From Variovorax paradoxus (GTDB taxonomy: Bacteria; Pseudomonadota; Gammaproteobacteria; Burkholderiales; Burkholderiaceae_C), in contig NZ_LR743508.1 of assembly GCF_902712855.1 (NCBI RefSeq), forward strand, positions 744,001-808,000: a stretch of DNA of 64,000 nt, given 5' to 3'. The position numbers and the translations under genes were made by a program. Positions 41,480 through 51,036 of this stretch are shown one piece after another. The notes under the pieces are model-generated. The model saw only the letters and a list, made by a program, of their open reading frames with translations. It was not told where the DNA came from and made no database searches. Each line of letters starts with the position of its first letter. The first letter of the stretch is position 1.

Positions 41480-43071
41480 TGCTTGGCGCCAATGTCACGC
41501 AGGACACTGCACTGCGCAGTTGGTTGGCGCTCGGCGCGGTGTGCAGCACGTTGCTCGGATGGTTGATAGGCGTCGCGATCTACTACCGTATGCCGATGTC
41601 GATTTTCGCGCGCGGGCTGTGGTTTGCAGCGAAGGCCACGGCAGATGTGCCGGCCTTGTGGGCAGGGCCAACATGCGGGCTGCTCGTCGGCACCGCCGTT
41701 TTCGTGTGGGTGGTGCGACGGTACACCACCCACTTCGGCGGTGCATCCTTCGTTACACGCCTGCGTGGCCCACGCATGGTTAGCCAGCCGATTCTCGTAG
41801 CGCAGACTCGCAAAGGTAAGGGCCAGTTGTGCTTCGCTGGCATACCGATACCCCACGCGGTCGAAAACACGCAGTTCTTCGTCGGCGGCTCGACGGGAAC
41901 GGGCAAGAGCGTGTGCGTTGCGGGCTACATCGAGAGCGTCCTTGCGCGCGGCGATCGACTCATCTGCATCGATCCTGACGGCGCGTCGATGCGGCATTTC
42001 CACGCGCCGGGCGACCGAATCCTCAATCCTTTCGATCAGCGCAGTCAAGGATGGAGCATCTTCAATGAAATCCGCACGAGCTATGACTGCGAGCAGTACG
42101 CGATCAGCATGATCCCGCGCAGCCCATCGACCGAGCAGGAGACGTGGAACAGCATGGGCCGCACGATCGTCAGCGAAACCCTGACCGTGCTGGTGCGTCA
42201 GGGACAGGGCACGACCGAGCGCCTCGTGCATTGGCTGACGGGTGCAGGCAACGACGAGTTGAAGACATTGCTCGCCGGCACGCCGGCGGCAGGCTGCTTC
42301 CACGGAGCAACAGAGACACTGGCGAGCATCCGGACCGTTCTTACGCAATACATCACGCCCCACAAATATCTCCCGTCCGGTGATTTCTCGTTTCGCGATT
42401 GGCTGGAGAACGGGCAGGGCAGCCTTTGGATCACGTGGCGCGAAGACATGCTGCAGGCGCTCAAGCCTCTGATCTCGTGCTGGGTCGACGTGACCTGTGC
42501 GAGCGTGCTGTCGCTGCACGAGGAGCGTGCGCGCCGTCTGCACCTCGTGTGCGACGAACTGGATTCGCTTGAGAAACTCAACTACATCGTCGATGCCGCC
42601 ACGAAAGGACGCAAGAAGGGGTTGTGCATCATGCCAGGCGTGCAGTCGCTGGCTCAACTGAACAATATCTACGGGCGGGAAGACGCACTCACGTTGCGCA
42701 ACTGTTTCCGAAGCGTGTTCCTTTGCGGCATCTCCGAACTCGACACCTACACCGCGGAGGAGTTCTCTCGTGCTCTGGGCGAACACACCGTGGTACGCCG
42801 CGCGCAAGGGAACGGGCAGGGGCGGGCCGGCACAGGGCGGGCGGCTGCTGGAATGCGCCAGGACACCGAGCGGATCGTGTCGCCTGCCGAATTTCATCTC
42901 CTGCCGAACCTGACAGGCTATGTGAAGTTGGCGGGCAATTTTCCGTTGGCGCGTGTGCAGATGCGCTACAAGAAGCGGCCTGTGGTGGTAGCCCCCCTCG
43001 TGATTGCGGACGCGTTTCTTCAGCACCCTCAGGCTTCGAGCCTGCTCTTTACGGCGCCAGCCGGAACGTAG
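41479..43071 (+). CDS. trwB: Type IV coupling protein (TrwB/VirD4/TraD family)
   Basis: This 530-residue protein has two N-terminal membrane helices (residues about 12-35 and 60-85), Walker A VGGSTGTGKSVCVAGYI near residue 137 and Walker B LHLVCDELDSLEKL near 355. It is the hexameric motor that links the relaxosome to the T4SS. The second ATPase half includes KGRKKGLCIMPGVQSLAQLN. It is translationally coupled to the TrwA-like gene and followed 13 bases later by the relaxase. Confidence 0.92.
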   Translation: MLGANVTQDTALRSWLALGAVCSTLLGWLIGVAIYYRMPMSIFARGLWFAAKATADVPALWAGPTCGLLVGTAVFVWVVRRYTTHFGGASFVTRLRGPRMVSQPILVAQTRKGKGQLCFAGIPIPHAVENTQFFVGGSTGTGKSVCVAGYIESVLARGDRLICIDPDGASMRHFHAPGDRILNPFDQRSQGWSIFNEIRTSYDCEQYAISMIPRSPSTEQETWNSMGRTIVSETLTVLVRQGQGTTERLVHWLTGAGNDELKTLLAGTPAAGCFHGATETLASIRTVLTQYITPHKYLPSGDFSFRDWLENGQGSLWITWREDMLQALKPLISCWVDVTCASVLSLHEERARRLHLVCDELDSLEKLNYIVDAATKGRKKGLCIMPGVQSLAQLNNIYGREDALTLRNCFRSVFLCGISELDTYTAEEFSRALGEHTVVRRAQGNGQGRAGTGRAAAGMRQDTERIVSPAEFHLLPNLTGYVKLAGNFPLARVQMRYKKRPVVVAPLVIADAFLQHPQASSLLFTAPAGT

Positions 43072-43084
43072 AAGCCGGCTTGCC

Positions 43085-46000
43085 ATGCTCTCCTTCAAGT
43101 TTGTTTCCAATGCCGCAGGTGCCGCACACTATTTCGAGACGGCCGACGACTACTACGGCAAGGAGGGCCATCATGGCGAGTGGCTCGGGTCAGGTGTCGC
43201 CTTGATCGGGCTCGAGTCGGGGGACGCTGTCCAGCGTGAACAATTCCGACGCTTACTCGAGGGCGAGCTTCCTGACGGGCGCCGCGTGCGGACCAGCCGC
43301 ACGCATGCGGGATCGCAGCGCAACGGAATCGATTTCACGTTCAGCGCGCCCAAGTCGGTGAGCTTGCAGGCGTTGATGATGGAGGATATGCGCGTTGTTC
43401 AGGCGCACGACGCAGCGGTCCGGGAAAGCGTGCAGTTGCTCCAGACCTTTGCGGTGGCGCGCAAGAAGGAGCGCGGCCTTTCATATCGCGAGCGCACTGA
43501 CACGCTGGTCGCCGCGGCGTTCCGGCACGAACTGTCGCGCGCACAGGACCCGCAACTGCACACTCACGTTGTGGTCATGAACCTGACGCAGCGCGGCGAC
43601 GGACAGTGGCGCGCGTTGGCTAACGAGGATCTGCTGCGCAACGTTAGATTGGTCGGGGCCTTCTACCGGAATACACTGGCAACCAAACTGCGGCAACTTG
43701 GTTTCGAGTTGCGTGCGACACGCAAGGGTGGTTGGGAACTTGCGCACATCCCCGAAGCTGCCATCGTGCTATTCAGTCAGCGCAGCCGCGAGATCGAACG
43801 TCTCCTTGCTGCAAGCGGCCGCGACCGAGACCATGCGAGTGCAGCTCAGAAGCAGGTGCTTGCGCTGGCGTCTCGCCCACGAAAAACGCAGAGCGACCGG
43901 GTTTGGCTTCGTGAGCATTGGCAACGATCGCTTCGTGAGGCCGGCCTGGATGTGCCGACATCGCAGAAATCGACGTCGGGCGTCGACCGCCCGACGCACC
44001 GCATGGGCATCGTTTTGAGCCGTATTACAGCCGAGAGACGTCGCGCGGCCGTGACATCGGACAATGCGGTCGAATTTGCGATCGCCCACCTGGCTGAGCG
44101 CCAGGGCATTTTCTCTCGAAGTGAATTGCTTGAGGTTGCTTATGGGAGGGCGGCGACGCACGCGTGCGCTTCGGACGTATGCGCCGCGCTTGACAGGGCG
44201 CGCAAAGATGGCCGACTGGTGCAGGAGATCGCGCTGTATCAAACAGCGCGCTCACTCAGCCTGACGGCAACAGAACTCGCCAAGGATCCGGCCGCGAACA
44301 GATTCAAGGCAAATGATGAGCGTGAAAAGCTGGCGCGTTCGTCCTGGATTGCATTGACGATGGCGACCCGCGGACAGACCCATTCGCAGGCAACGGCAGC
44401 CGTCGACGCGGCCATCGCGCGCGGCGCATTGGTCGCCACGGAGCAACGCTTTGCGACACCCGCCGCGTGTCGCAGCGAGCAGCACCTCCTGGCCATCGAG
44501 CGCGCGGGCAGAGGTGCCGTCTACCCTGTCGCCGGGACAAGTCGGGTGTTGTCACTGCTGAAGACGTCCGATCTTAATGAGGGCCAGCGGGCCGCGGTGA
44601 CGATGATCCTGACGTCCCGGGACCGCTTCGTCGGCGTCCAGGGGCTGGCTGGGACGGGGAAAAGCCACATGCTCAGCAAAGCGGTTCAAGAGATCAAGTC
44701 GCAGGCAACGCGGCTTTCCACGCTCAGCGGCTTCAAAGTGATCGGGTTGGCCCCTTATACATCGCAGACTCGCGCACTTGCGACATTGGGGATGGCGTCC
44801 CAGACCCTTGCGTCGATGCTGGCGCGTAGGCGCGACCATGATCGCCTTGATGACCGAACCATCGTCTTTCTCGATGAGGCAGGGGTTGTGCCCGCTCACC
44901 AGCTGGAACGGTTGATGGCGCTGATCGAGCAGCGCCGTGCCCGCCTGGTTCTTCTCGGGGACCGACACCAGACCCATGCGGTCGAGGCGGGCAAACCGTT
45001 CGAGCAGTTGCAGGATGCAGGCATGACCAAAGCCTTCCTCACCGAGATACAACGACAACGTAACCCAGAGATCTGCGCGGCCGTGATTCATGCAGCGCGC
45101 GGCGAGGTGCCATTGGCTGTGCAGCGCCTCGAGCCGAGCATCGTCGAGGTGCGCGTGGATGCAAAACGACGTTCTCTGATCGCCGAGGCCTACGTCCGAC
45201 TCTCAGAGCCTGAACGCACGCACACGCTGATCGTGGCTGGCACCAACGAAGCGCGACGCGAAATCAATGCGTTGATCCGACGAAATCTCAGTCTCGAAGG
45301 CGGCGAGCAGGTGTGTGTGCTGGAACCCGTCGACATGACCCGCGCCGAGCTTCGGTCGACCCAGAGCTATGACGCAGGACAGGTGATCATCGCTCAGCGC
45401 AGCTACGGTGACGATTTTCCCAAAGGCGAGCACCTTCAAATTGTCGATGTGCATCACGGCGAGGCGCGCAATGTCCTTGTAGTACGAGGCGAAGACGGGC
45501 GGTCCATTGAGTTCGATCCGTCAACCCGATCGATGCTGCGCGTGTATCAGCCGCAGATGGTGGAGATGGCACCTGGAGATTGGGTAAGGGCAAGTGCCCA
45601 TGATGCTGAACAAGGGTTGCGCAATGGCGAGCGCTTTCGCGTAACTGCCGTGGACGCCACCCATCTCACGCTGGAGGGTGCCGGGGGGAAGGTCAGTGTG
45701 CAACGAAGCCGCGGCGCGCACCTCCAGCACGCCTACGCCAGCACCGTTCACTCGGCGCAGGGGCTGACGTGCGATCGCGTGCTCGTTGACGCCAACACCC
45801 GCAGCCTGTCGAGCAATCGTGCGATCTTCTATGTTGCAGTTTCGCGTGCGCGCGATCATGTCACCCTCTTCACCGATGATGCCTCGAGGTTGGCCACAGC
45901 GATGAGTCGGGAGCCCAAGAAATACGCGGCGCTCGAGTTGCGGGAGGCGACGGGCGAAGCCGCGATTCTGCGCGCACGCATCGATGGGAAGCCAATCGCC

Positions 46001-46093
46001 ACCAATGCCCAAGCAAGGTTGGCTGCCACGCTTCGACCGAAGACGCTGAAGGTCTCTGAAAGGCGAGATACTCGCCTATCGACGCGAAGCTGA
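43085..46093 (+). CDS. trwC: MobF relaxase-helicase (TrwC family)
   Basis: This 1,002-residue protein has an N-terminal HUH relaxase domain with catalytic-tyrosine region HYFETADDYYGKEGHHGEW (Y16, Y23, Y24) and the metal-binding LHTHVVVMN near residue 158. The C-terminal half is an SF1 helicase: Walker A VQGLAGTGKSHML near 522, Walker B VFLDEAGVVPAHQLERL near 597 and the late motif VHSAQGLTCDRVLVD near 888. It nicks oriT, stays bound to the 5' end and unwinds the donor plasmid. Only the first of the usual tyrosine pairs is changed (YF instead of YY). Length equals TrwC. Confidence 0.95.
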   Translation: MLSFKFVSNAAGAAHYFETADDYYGKEGHHGEWLGSGVALIGLESGDAVQREQFRRLLEGELPDGRRVRTSRTHAGSQRNGIDFTFSAPKSVSLQALMMEDMRVVQAHDAAVRESVQLLQTFAVARKKERGLSYRERTDTLVAAAFRHELSRAQDPQLHTHVVVMNLTQRGDGQWRALANEDLLRNVRLVGAFYRNTLATKLRQLGFELRATRKGGWELAHIPEAAIVLFSQRSREIERLLAASGRDRDHASAAQKQVLALASRPRKTQSDRVWLREHWQRSLREAGLDVPTSQKSTSGVDRPTHRMGIVLSRITAERRRAAVTSDNAVEFAIAHLAERQGIFSRSELLEVAYGRAATHACASDVCAALDRARKDGRLVQEIALYQTARSLSLTATELAKDPAANRFKANDEREKLARSSWIALTMATRGQTHSQATAAVDAAIARGALVATEQRFATPAACRSEQHLLAIERAGRGAVYPVAGTSRVLSLLKTSDLNEGQRAAVTMILTSRDRFVGVQGLAGTGKSHMLSKAVQEIKSQATRLSTLSGFKVIGLAPYTSQTRALATLGMASQTLASMLARRRDHDRLDDRTIVFLDEAGVVPAHQLERLMALIEQRRARLVLLGDRHQTHAVEAGKPFEQLQDAGMTKAFLTEIQRQRNPEICAAVIHAARGEVPLAVQRLEPSIVEVRVDAKRRSLIAEAYVRLSEPERTHTLIVAGTNEARREINALIRRNLSLEGGEQVCVLEPVDMTRAELRSTQSYDAGQVIIAQRSYGDDFPKGEHLQIVDVHHGEARNVLVVRGEDGRSIEFDPSTRSMLRVYQPQMVEMAPGDWVRASAHDAEQGLRNGERFRVTAVDATHLTLEGAGGKVSVQRSRGAHLQHAYASTVHSAQGLTCDRVLVDANTRSLSSNRAIFYVAVSRARDHVTLFTDDASRLATAMSREPKKYAALELREATGEAAILRARIDGKPIATNAQARLAATLRPKTLKVSERRDTRLSTRS

Positions 46094-46151
46094 TCGAGGA
46101 GTCAATTGCCTTAGGTGGATGCGCGGCGGCCTACTGCGTGCGGTGCAATGA

Positions 46152-47006
46152 TCAGACAACGGGAACGCGAATGCTCAAGGCTGACACAAGCAGTGCCGCC
46201 TGGACGGGCTTCTCAAGAAACTGAGCCTTGAAACTGGTGATCGTCTCGGCAAGCTCAGCCACAGCACGAGGATCGTCACGAAGCGGGGGGCAGATCAGCA
46301 CGACCGCGCTCGGGGACCTGCGCTCGCTCAATGCCGCATGCACGCTTGCAGTGTCGCTTTCTGGGATGGGCCAATCAATCACGTAACCATCGAATGGCTC
46401 GCGCCTTGCGGCGTCCAGAAAGGCCGAACCGACCGAAAATTGGTACGGCTCAAGACCCGCGTTTTCCAACTGCGCGCAAAGCTTTTTCCCTGCACGGGAA
46501 TTCTTGGTCCAAAGAGCAATACGGTGATGCGGTGAGAGCTTCTGATCGACCTCGAGCCGTGCAATGCGCAGCGCATGTGCGTCGGGTGTCGATCCAGCCG
46601 GCATCACGAGATGCTCATTGCCCGTGCGCAGCGCAACGAATGCGTCGCCCGGCGCCGCAGCGTTGTCGGGACGAAGCCAGATCCTGCATGGAATGCTCGA
46701 GGCGCCGAGGCACAACGTGGCGCGGAACGACTGCAATGAGGATTCAGACGAGGAATCTTCCAGCGGGGCCACCACATGGCCGAGCGTCTCGCCGAAGTGA
46801 GCGCCGAGTGCGCTGAGCTCCTCCAGCGTCCAGGCCGTGCTTCGACTGATGCGTTGGTGAGCGGCAGCGCGCGACAGCGCGAAGAACTCCCCGATGAATG
46901 CCGAATGCCGATGCTTGGCAATGCCGTGCCGCTCCAGCAATGCGCGCACGGCATGCGCGCCGCGAGACATCGCGGAGTCTTCATCTGCGGACTTCTCAGC
47001 GGACAT
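46152..47006 (-). CDS. BetR-type regulator with receiver-like C-terminus
   Basis: This 284-residue protein has an N-terminal helix-turn-helix of BetR type (HAVRALLERHGIAKHRHSAF, then AAHQRISRSTAWTLEELSAL) and a C-terminal domain resembling a response-regulator receiver (RIALWTKNSRAGKKLCAQLE, DGYVIDWPIPES, FLEKPVQ). The ATG at 47006 is preferred to 47039. It lies opposite to all tra genes, between relaxase and virB1, with inverted repeats in its promoter. It probably controls the T4SS operon. Confidence 0.75.
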   Translation of the reverse strand: MSAEKSADEDSAMSRGAHAVRALLERHGIAKHRHSAFIGEFFALSRAAAHQRISRSTAWTLEELSALGAHFGETLGHVVAPLEDSSSESSLQSFRATLCLGASSIPCRIWLRPDNAAAPGDAFVALRTGNEHLVMPAGSTPDAHALRIARLEVDQKLSPHHRIALWTKNSRAGKKLCAQLENAGLEPYQFSVGSAFLDAARREPFDGYVIDWPIPESDTASVHAALSERRSPSAVVLICPPLRDDPRAVAELAETITSFKAQFLEKPVQAALLVSALSIRVPVV

Positions 47007-47034
47007 GAATTGTTCCAATGCGTAAGTTTTGCTG

Positions 47035-47092
47035 TTCAAGACAAAACGAAAAGCGTAGTCTTGAAAAACAAGATGAAAGCCAAAATGTCTTG
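47035..47092. promoter_or_regulatory. TTCAAGAC/GTCTTGAA repeats before virB1
   Basis: TTCAAGAC (47035-47042) and GTCTTGAA (47058-47065) form a perfect 8-bp inverted repeat, and a third half-site GTCTTG follows at 47087-47092. The sites lie between the divergent BetR-type regulator and virB1 and are probable operators for that regulator. Confidence 0.6.
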
Positions 47093-47147
47093 TTGAACTG
47101 TACTACTTGAATGTGCTGCGCCTGCTTTCGATCAAAAGGACGAAGCA

Positions 47148-47783
47148 ATGGTTGATATTCCGATCCTGCTCGAACAATGTGCCCCACAGGTGGCGCCAAG
47201 CTTGATGCGGGCACTTGTGCACATCGAGTCCGCTTGGCAACCCTTCGCCATTGGCGCAGATGCAGGTCAGGGATCAGTCACTCAGCCTCACTCCCTTGAA
47301 CAAGCGGTCGTCACCGCGAGGCGGCTGGTGGATTCGGGCAGGTCGTTTTCGGTGGGTTTGGCTCAAGTGCATGTTAGCAACGTGCTGCGTTCAGGCCTGA
47401 GTTGGGAACGGGCGTTTGATCCCTGCACCAACCTTAGCTTGGGGCAAGCGATCCTGGCCGACTTCTATCGCGCGGCGGGCCGAGCTGGCTATGTTGGGGA
47501 TGGCGCTGTGCGTGCAGCGCTTCGTGGCTACAACAGCGGCGGAATCGGTCGGTATGTGAGCGAGGGCTATGCCACCAACATCATCCGGCATGCCGATGCT
47601 TCGGGTAAGTCCGCCCTCTTACGCGCCAATACAGCGGTCCTCCAACTTGTGCCGTCGGCGCGCAGCGAAATGCCGGGGCGGCGCAGTTCGAGCGGCAGGT
47701 CGGCGGAATCCGAGGCTACGGATAGTCGTTCGCAGCAGGCCAGCGAGATCTTCGAGAAGGCCATGCCGGTCCCTGGCTTTTGA
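47148..47783 (+). CDS. virB1: VirB1-like lytic transglycosylase
   Basis: This 211-residue protein has the lysozyme-like fold: catalytic Glu in MRALVHIESAWQPFAIGA, SVGLAQVHVSN and AALRGYNSGG. It opens peptidoglycan for assembly of the T4SS. It starts the T4SS operon, and the C-terminus is a Ser-rich tail. Confidence 0.9.
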   Translation: MVDIPILLEQCAPQVAPSLMRALVHIESAWQPFAIGADAGQGSVTQPHSLEQAVVTARRLVDSGRSFSVGLAQVHVSNVLRSGLSWERAFDPCTNLSLGQAILADFYRAAGRAGYVGDGAVRAALRGYNSGGIGRYVSEGYATNIIRHADASGKSALLRANTAVLQLVPSARSEMPGRRSSSGRSAESEATDSRSQQASEIFEKAMPVPGF

Positions 47784-47824
47784 GAAGCCGGGCTTCACTG
47801 AAAAGCACCAACTTGGAGGACGCC

Positions 47825-48199
47825 ATGAAGTCACTTTGGCTGGTCAAGCATCCAGAATCGTACGCAGCCATGGTCGCGCGAATTCGCGAGTTTCCATGGC
47901 GCCAGGCGGCCTGGGTAGCCGCATTGATGGGATCCAATTGCGCATTTGCACAGAGCCTGAAGCAGGCTGGCGTCAATATCTTCAACACCATCTACGGCGT
48001 CGTCGGCGTGATCGGTGCGATCGCTTGTCTCGTGACACTGTTGAACTGGGTCACTGGCAACTGGCTCGGTCGAGAGGACCCGAAGAAGATTTTTTTCCAA
48101 GCGCTGCTTGGCACGGCGCTGGCATTCGGCGTCGTCGCCATCATCCAGTTCGTGAAGGATGCGGTCGGCGGTTCGGCTTCCGGTATCTCTAGCCTCTGA
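47825..48199 (+). CDS. virB2: VirB2-like pilin precursor
   Basis: This 124-residue protein has a long signal region (WRQAAWVAALMGSNCAFAQS) and two hydrophobic helices (VVGVIGAIACLVTLLNWV and ALLGTALAFGVVAIIQFV) typical of T4SS major pilins. The start at 47825 has TTGGAGG upstream. It lies between virB1 and virB3. Confidence 0.85.
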   Translation: MKSLWLVKHPESYAAMVARIREFPWRQAAWVAALMGSNCAFAQSLKQAGVNIFNTIYGVVGVIGAIACLVTLLNWVTGNWLGREDPKKIFFQALLGTALAFGVVAIIQFVKDAVGGSASGISSL

Positions 48200-48208
48200 G
48201 GTCCATTC

Positions 48209-48535
48209 ATGGCCAACCACAGGTACGAGGAGCCACCGTTGGAGCGGGTGTCCGTGTATCGCGGGCCGCAGGTCCCGGTGTTGCAGGCTTACGTTCCATT
48301 GCCGGTGTTCGGCGCAGAGTGCATGACGCTGCTGCTGGGCATGCGCGTGATCGGTTTCTGGACGTTGCTGCTGATTCCGCTGCACGTCATCCTCGTGCTT
48401 CGAACCAACGAAAATCCGTTCTGGGTGCGTAACGTGGTGGCCAACTACCGGCACCGTTGGTTCGTGAGCCATCGGCGTGCAAGAGACGGTGCCATCGTTT
48501 TCAGCCCGCATCCGAGTCGCAAGGAGGTGAACTGA
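48209..48535 (+). CDS. virB3: VirB3-like protein
   Basis: This 108-residue inner-membrane protein has one hydrophobic region (FGAECMTLLLGMRVIGFW, then TLLLIPLHVILVL), followed by a basic tail with NPFWVRNVVANYRHRW. Size and position between virB2 and virB4 identify it. Its stop overlaps the virB4 start. Confidence 0.85.
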   Translation: MANHRYEEPPLERVSVYRGPQVPVLQAYVPLPVFGAECMTLLLGMRVIGFWTLLLIPLHVILVLRTNENPFWVRNVVANYRHRWFVSHRRARDGAIVFSPHPSRKEVN

Positions 48536-51036
48536 TGCGCGCCCACGCGGTCCTCAAGGGTGAGCGCAGTGTTGCAAGCTGCCTGCCTTACTCCCAGCAG
48601 ATCGATGAGCATACGGTGGTGACGCATGAAGGAGATCTCACCCGGACCATCGCGCTGCAGGGCGTCGCTTTCGAGACGATCGGGCACCGAGAACTCGACG
48701 GCCTGAACCAGCAATGGCTCGCCGCGATCAACAACGTTGCCCGCAGCCCTCATGTGGCGCTATGGACGCACGTGGAGCGACGCCAGGTGCACCACGACGT
48801 TTCGGCCGTCGCGTATGACAACGCGTTGTCGCGCGAATTCGCAAAGCAGTACGCAGGCAAGTTCGAAGGTGAGCGCCAGTTCGTCAACCATCTGTTTCTT
48901 TCACCGGTCTATCGCATTGCCGGCAACGGTGCGGATCGCATAGGCCTTCGTCTCGCGCGGGGTGCCGCAGACACCATGGCCCGCCTGCGCAAAGGCGCGG
49001 TCGAAGAGTTGCAGCGAGTGTCGGTCCAACTTTTGGCCAGCGCCAAGCGGTATCACCCGCGGTTGCTGGGCACTTCGGAAGTTGACGGTCAACTGCGATC
49101 ACGGGTGGCACAGTTCTACGGACGACTTGTTCACCATGCTGACCGCCAGGTGCGACTCGGGGCATTCGAACTGAGCCAGTGCCTCCAGGCTGGGGCACTG
49201 CACTTCGGCGCGGAGACGGTGGAGATCCAGCATGCCGCAGGTTCGCGACTCGCCGCGTGTCTCACGCTCGTGGCCCCGTACACCGCCGAGCAACTCGACG
49301 TCAAGGTGTTCGATGGGCTTCTGTCGGCGCCCTTCGAGTTCGTGCTCAGTCAGTCCATCACGGTCATGGCATTCGACCGGGCAGATGCGCTGCTGAAATC
49401 TCAGTACAACAGGATCAAAAGCACCAGCGACAACGAAGAGCAACTCAAAGAGGTTGCTGCCGCGCGCACGAAGCTCCAGGCCGGGCGGTTCTCGATGCTT
49501 GATCACGAACTCGTGCTGGTCGTCTATGGAGACACAGTGAAAGACCTTAACCGAAATGTCAGTTCGGCGGTCACCTTACTGGACCAAAAGAGCATGGGCG
49601 TTGCGCGCGAGCGTGAAGGCGGACTGATCTGCGCGTATTTCAGCGTGTTGCCGGGAAATTTTCGGCATGGGCGCATCCGTGCGATGCCGATCAGCAGCAG
49701 CAACTTCGCAAAGCTATTTCCCATGCACAACCATCCCACGGGAAACGCCTATGGCAGCCAGTGGGGCCCGCCAATCGCGCTGCTGAAGACGGCAGCCTCA
49801 GGGCCGTATTACTTTAACTTTCATGTGAGTCGCGACCGCCTTCTCGAGCAAGGCGTGCGTTTGGACTATGACGACGCTCCGGATTCGGTTGAGTTGCCCA
49901 GGAGCGGTGCCGCTGCGGCAGGGCAGGGGCAACGGGCGCATCGCAAGGAACTGGGCAACTACAAGATCATCGGCCGATCAGGAAGTGGAAAGACGGTTCT
50001 CAAGCTAGCGCTTCGGCTGCTAGCCCGGAAAGCGGCTACGAGGGGCGGCAAGGTGCTGAGGATCTTCAGCTTCGACAAGGACTACGGCGAGGAGATCTGC
50101 ATTCGCGCCATGGGTGGGCGCTACTTCCTCATCGCTGCGGGCGAGCCGACCGGGATGAACCCGTTCTCGCTGCCACCCACGCCCGAGAACATCGCGGTGA
50201 TCTTGAGCATCATGACGTGGAACGCGCAGTTCGGCGGAAAGTACGTCATGTCCCACCGCGACGAGGAGGACCTGTTGAGGGGCATCCGGCAGGTCTATCA
50301 ACTCGAGCCGCAGCAGCGTCGCTACGCACGCGTGCGAGATGCGCTGTCGACCCACCAGGAGCACAGTCTCTACCATGCGCTGGGCCGATGGTGCGACGCT
50401 GGCGCGTTCGCATGGGTGCTGGACAACCCGCAAGACCGCTTTGATCTGGCGGGCTGCGACACCTTCGGTTTCGACATGACCAGCTTCCTGGACATTGAAG
50501 AAGCGCGCACACCGATCCTTCGGTACTTGACCCACAAGATCGCGCAACAGGTCGCCGGAGCGCCTCACATCATCGACATCGCAGAAGCCTGGCGTGCATT
50601 GAAGGACCCTCTGATGCAACGGTTCATCGAGGACAAGGGCAAGACGATACGCAAGGAAGATGGCGTGATCGGGCTCGACACGCAGGAGCCGAGCGACATT
50701 AGCAGGTCTCCGCTGGGCAGCACTTTGCTTTCACAGTTCCCGACGCAACTGCTGCTTCCCAACAGCGAAGCGGAGGAAGAAGACTACATCGACGGGCTGA
50801 AACTCACGCCGCGCGAGTTTCACCTCGTCAAGCATACCGAGGAGAACTCCGGTCAGTTCCTTCTGAAGAAGGGCGCCGAATCCGTTCTTGCACGTATGGA
50901 TCTGTCCGGTCTGGAGGACATGCTCTCGGTGCTGTCCGGCAGCCTGGACAACGTTGAGGTGATGCGAACGGTCATTGCGGAAGTGGGACCAGATCCGCAT
51001 TTGTGGCTGCCTGTTTTCCATCAGAGGAGAGTGTGA
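48535..51036 (+). CDS. virB4: VirB4 ATPase of the T4SS
   Basis: This 833-residue AAA+ ATPase has Walker A IIGRSGSGKTVLKLAL near residue 480 and Walker B HIIDIAEAWRAL near 678, with the CagE/TrbE/VirB N-terminal domain before it. It powers pilus assembly and substrate transfer. The start at 48535 follows AAGGAGGTG. It overlaps both neighbours by one base, indicating tight coupling. Confidence 0.93.
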   Translation: MRAHAVLKGERSVASCLPYSQQIDEHTVVTHEGDLTRTIALQGVAFETIGHRELDGLNQQWLAAINNVARSPHVALWTHVERRQVHHDVSAVAYDNALSREFAKQYAGKFEGERQFVNHLFLSPVYRIAGNGADRIGLRLARGAADTMARLRKGAVEELQRVSVQLLASAKRYHPRLLGTSEVDGQLRSRVAQFYGRLVHHADRQVRLGAFELSQCLQAGALHFGAETVEIQHAAGSRLAACLTLVAPYTAEQLDVKVFDGLLSAPFEFVLSQSITVMAFDRADALLKSQYNRIKSTSDNEEQLKEVAAARTKLQAGRFSMLDHELVLVVYGDTVKDLNRNVSSAVTLLDQKSMGVAREREGGLICAYFSVLPGNFRHGRIRAMPISSSNFAKLFPMHNHPTGNAYGSQWGPPIALLKTAASGPYYFNFHVSRDRLLEQGVRLDYDDAPDSVELPRSGAAAAGQGQRAHRKELGNYKIIGRSGSGKTVLKLALRLLARKAATRGGKVLRIFSFDKDYGEEICIRAMGGRYFLIAAGEPTGMNPFSLPPTPENIAVILSIMTWNAQFGGKYVMSHRDEEDLLRGIRQVYQLEPQQRRYARVRDALSTHQEHSLYHALGRWCDAGAFAWVLDNPQDRFDLAGCDTFGFDMTSFLDIEEARTPILRYLTHKIAQQVAGAPHIIDIAEAWRALKDPLMQRFIEDKGKTIRKEDGVIGLDTQEPSDISRSPLGSTLLSQFPTQLLLPNSEAEEEDYIDGLKLTPREFHLVKHTEENSGQFLLKKGAESVLARMDLSGLEDMLSVLSGSLDNVEVMRTVIAEVGPDPHLWLPVFHQRRV

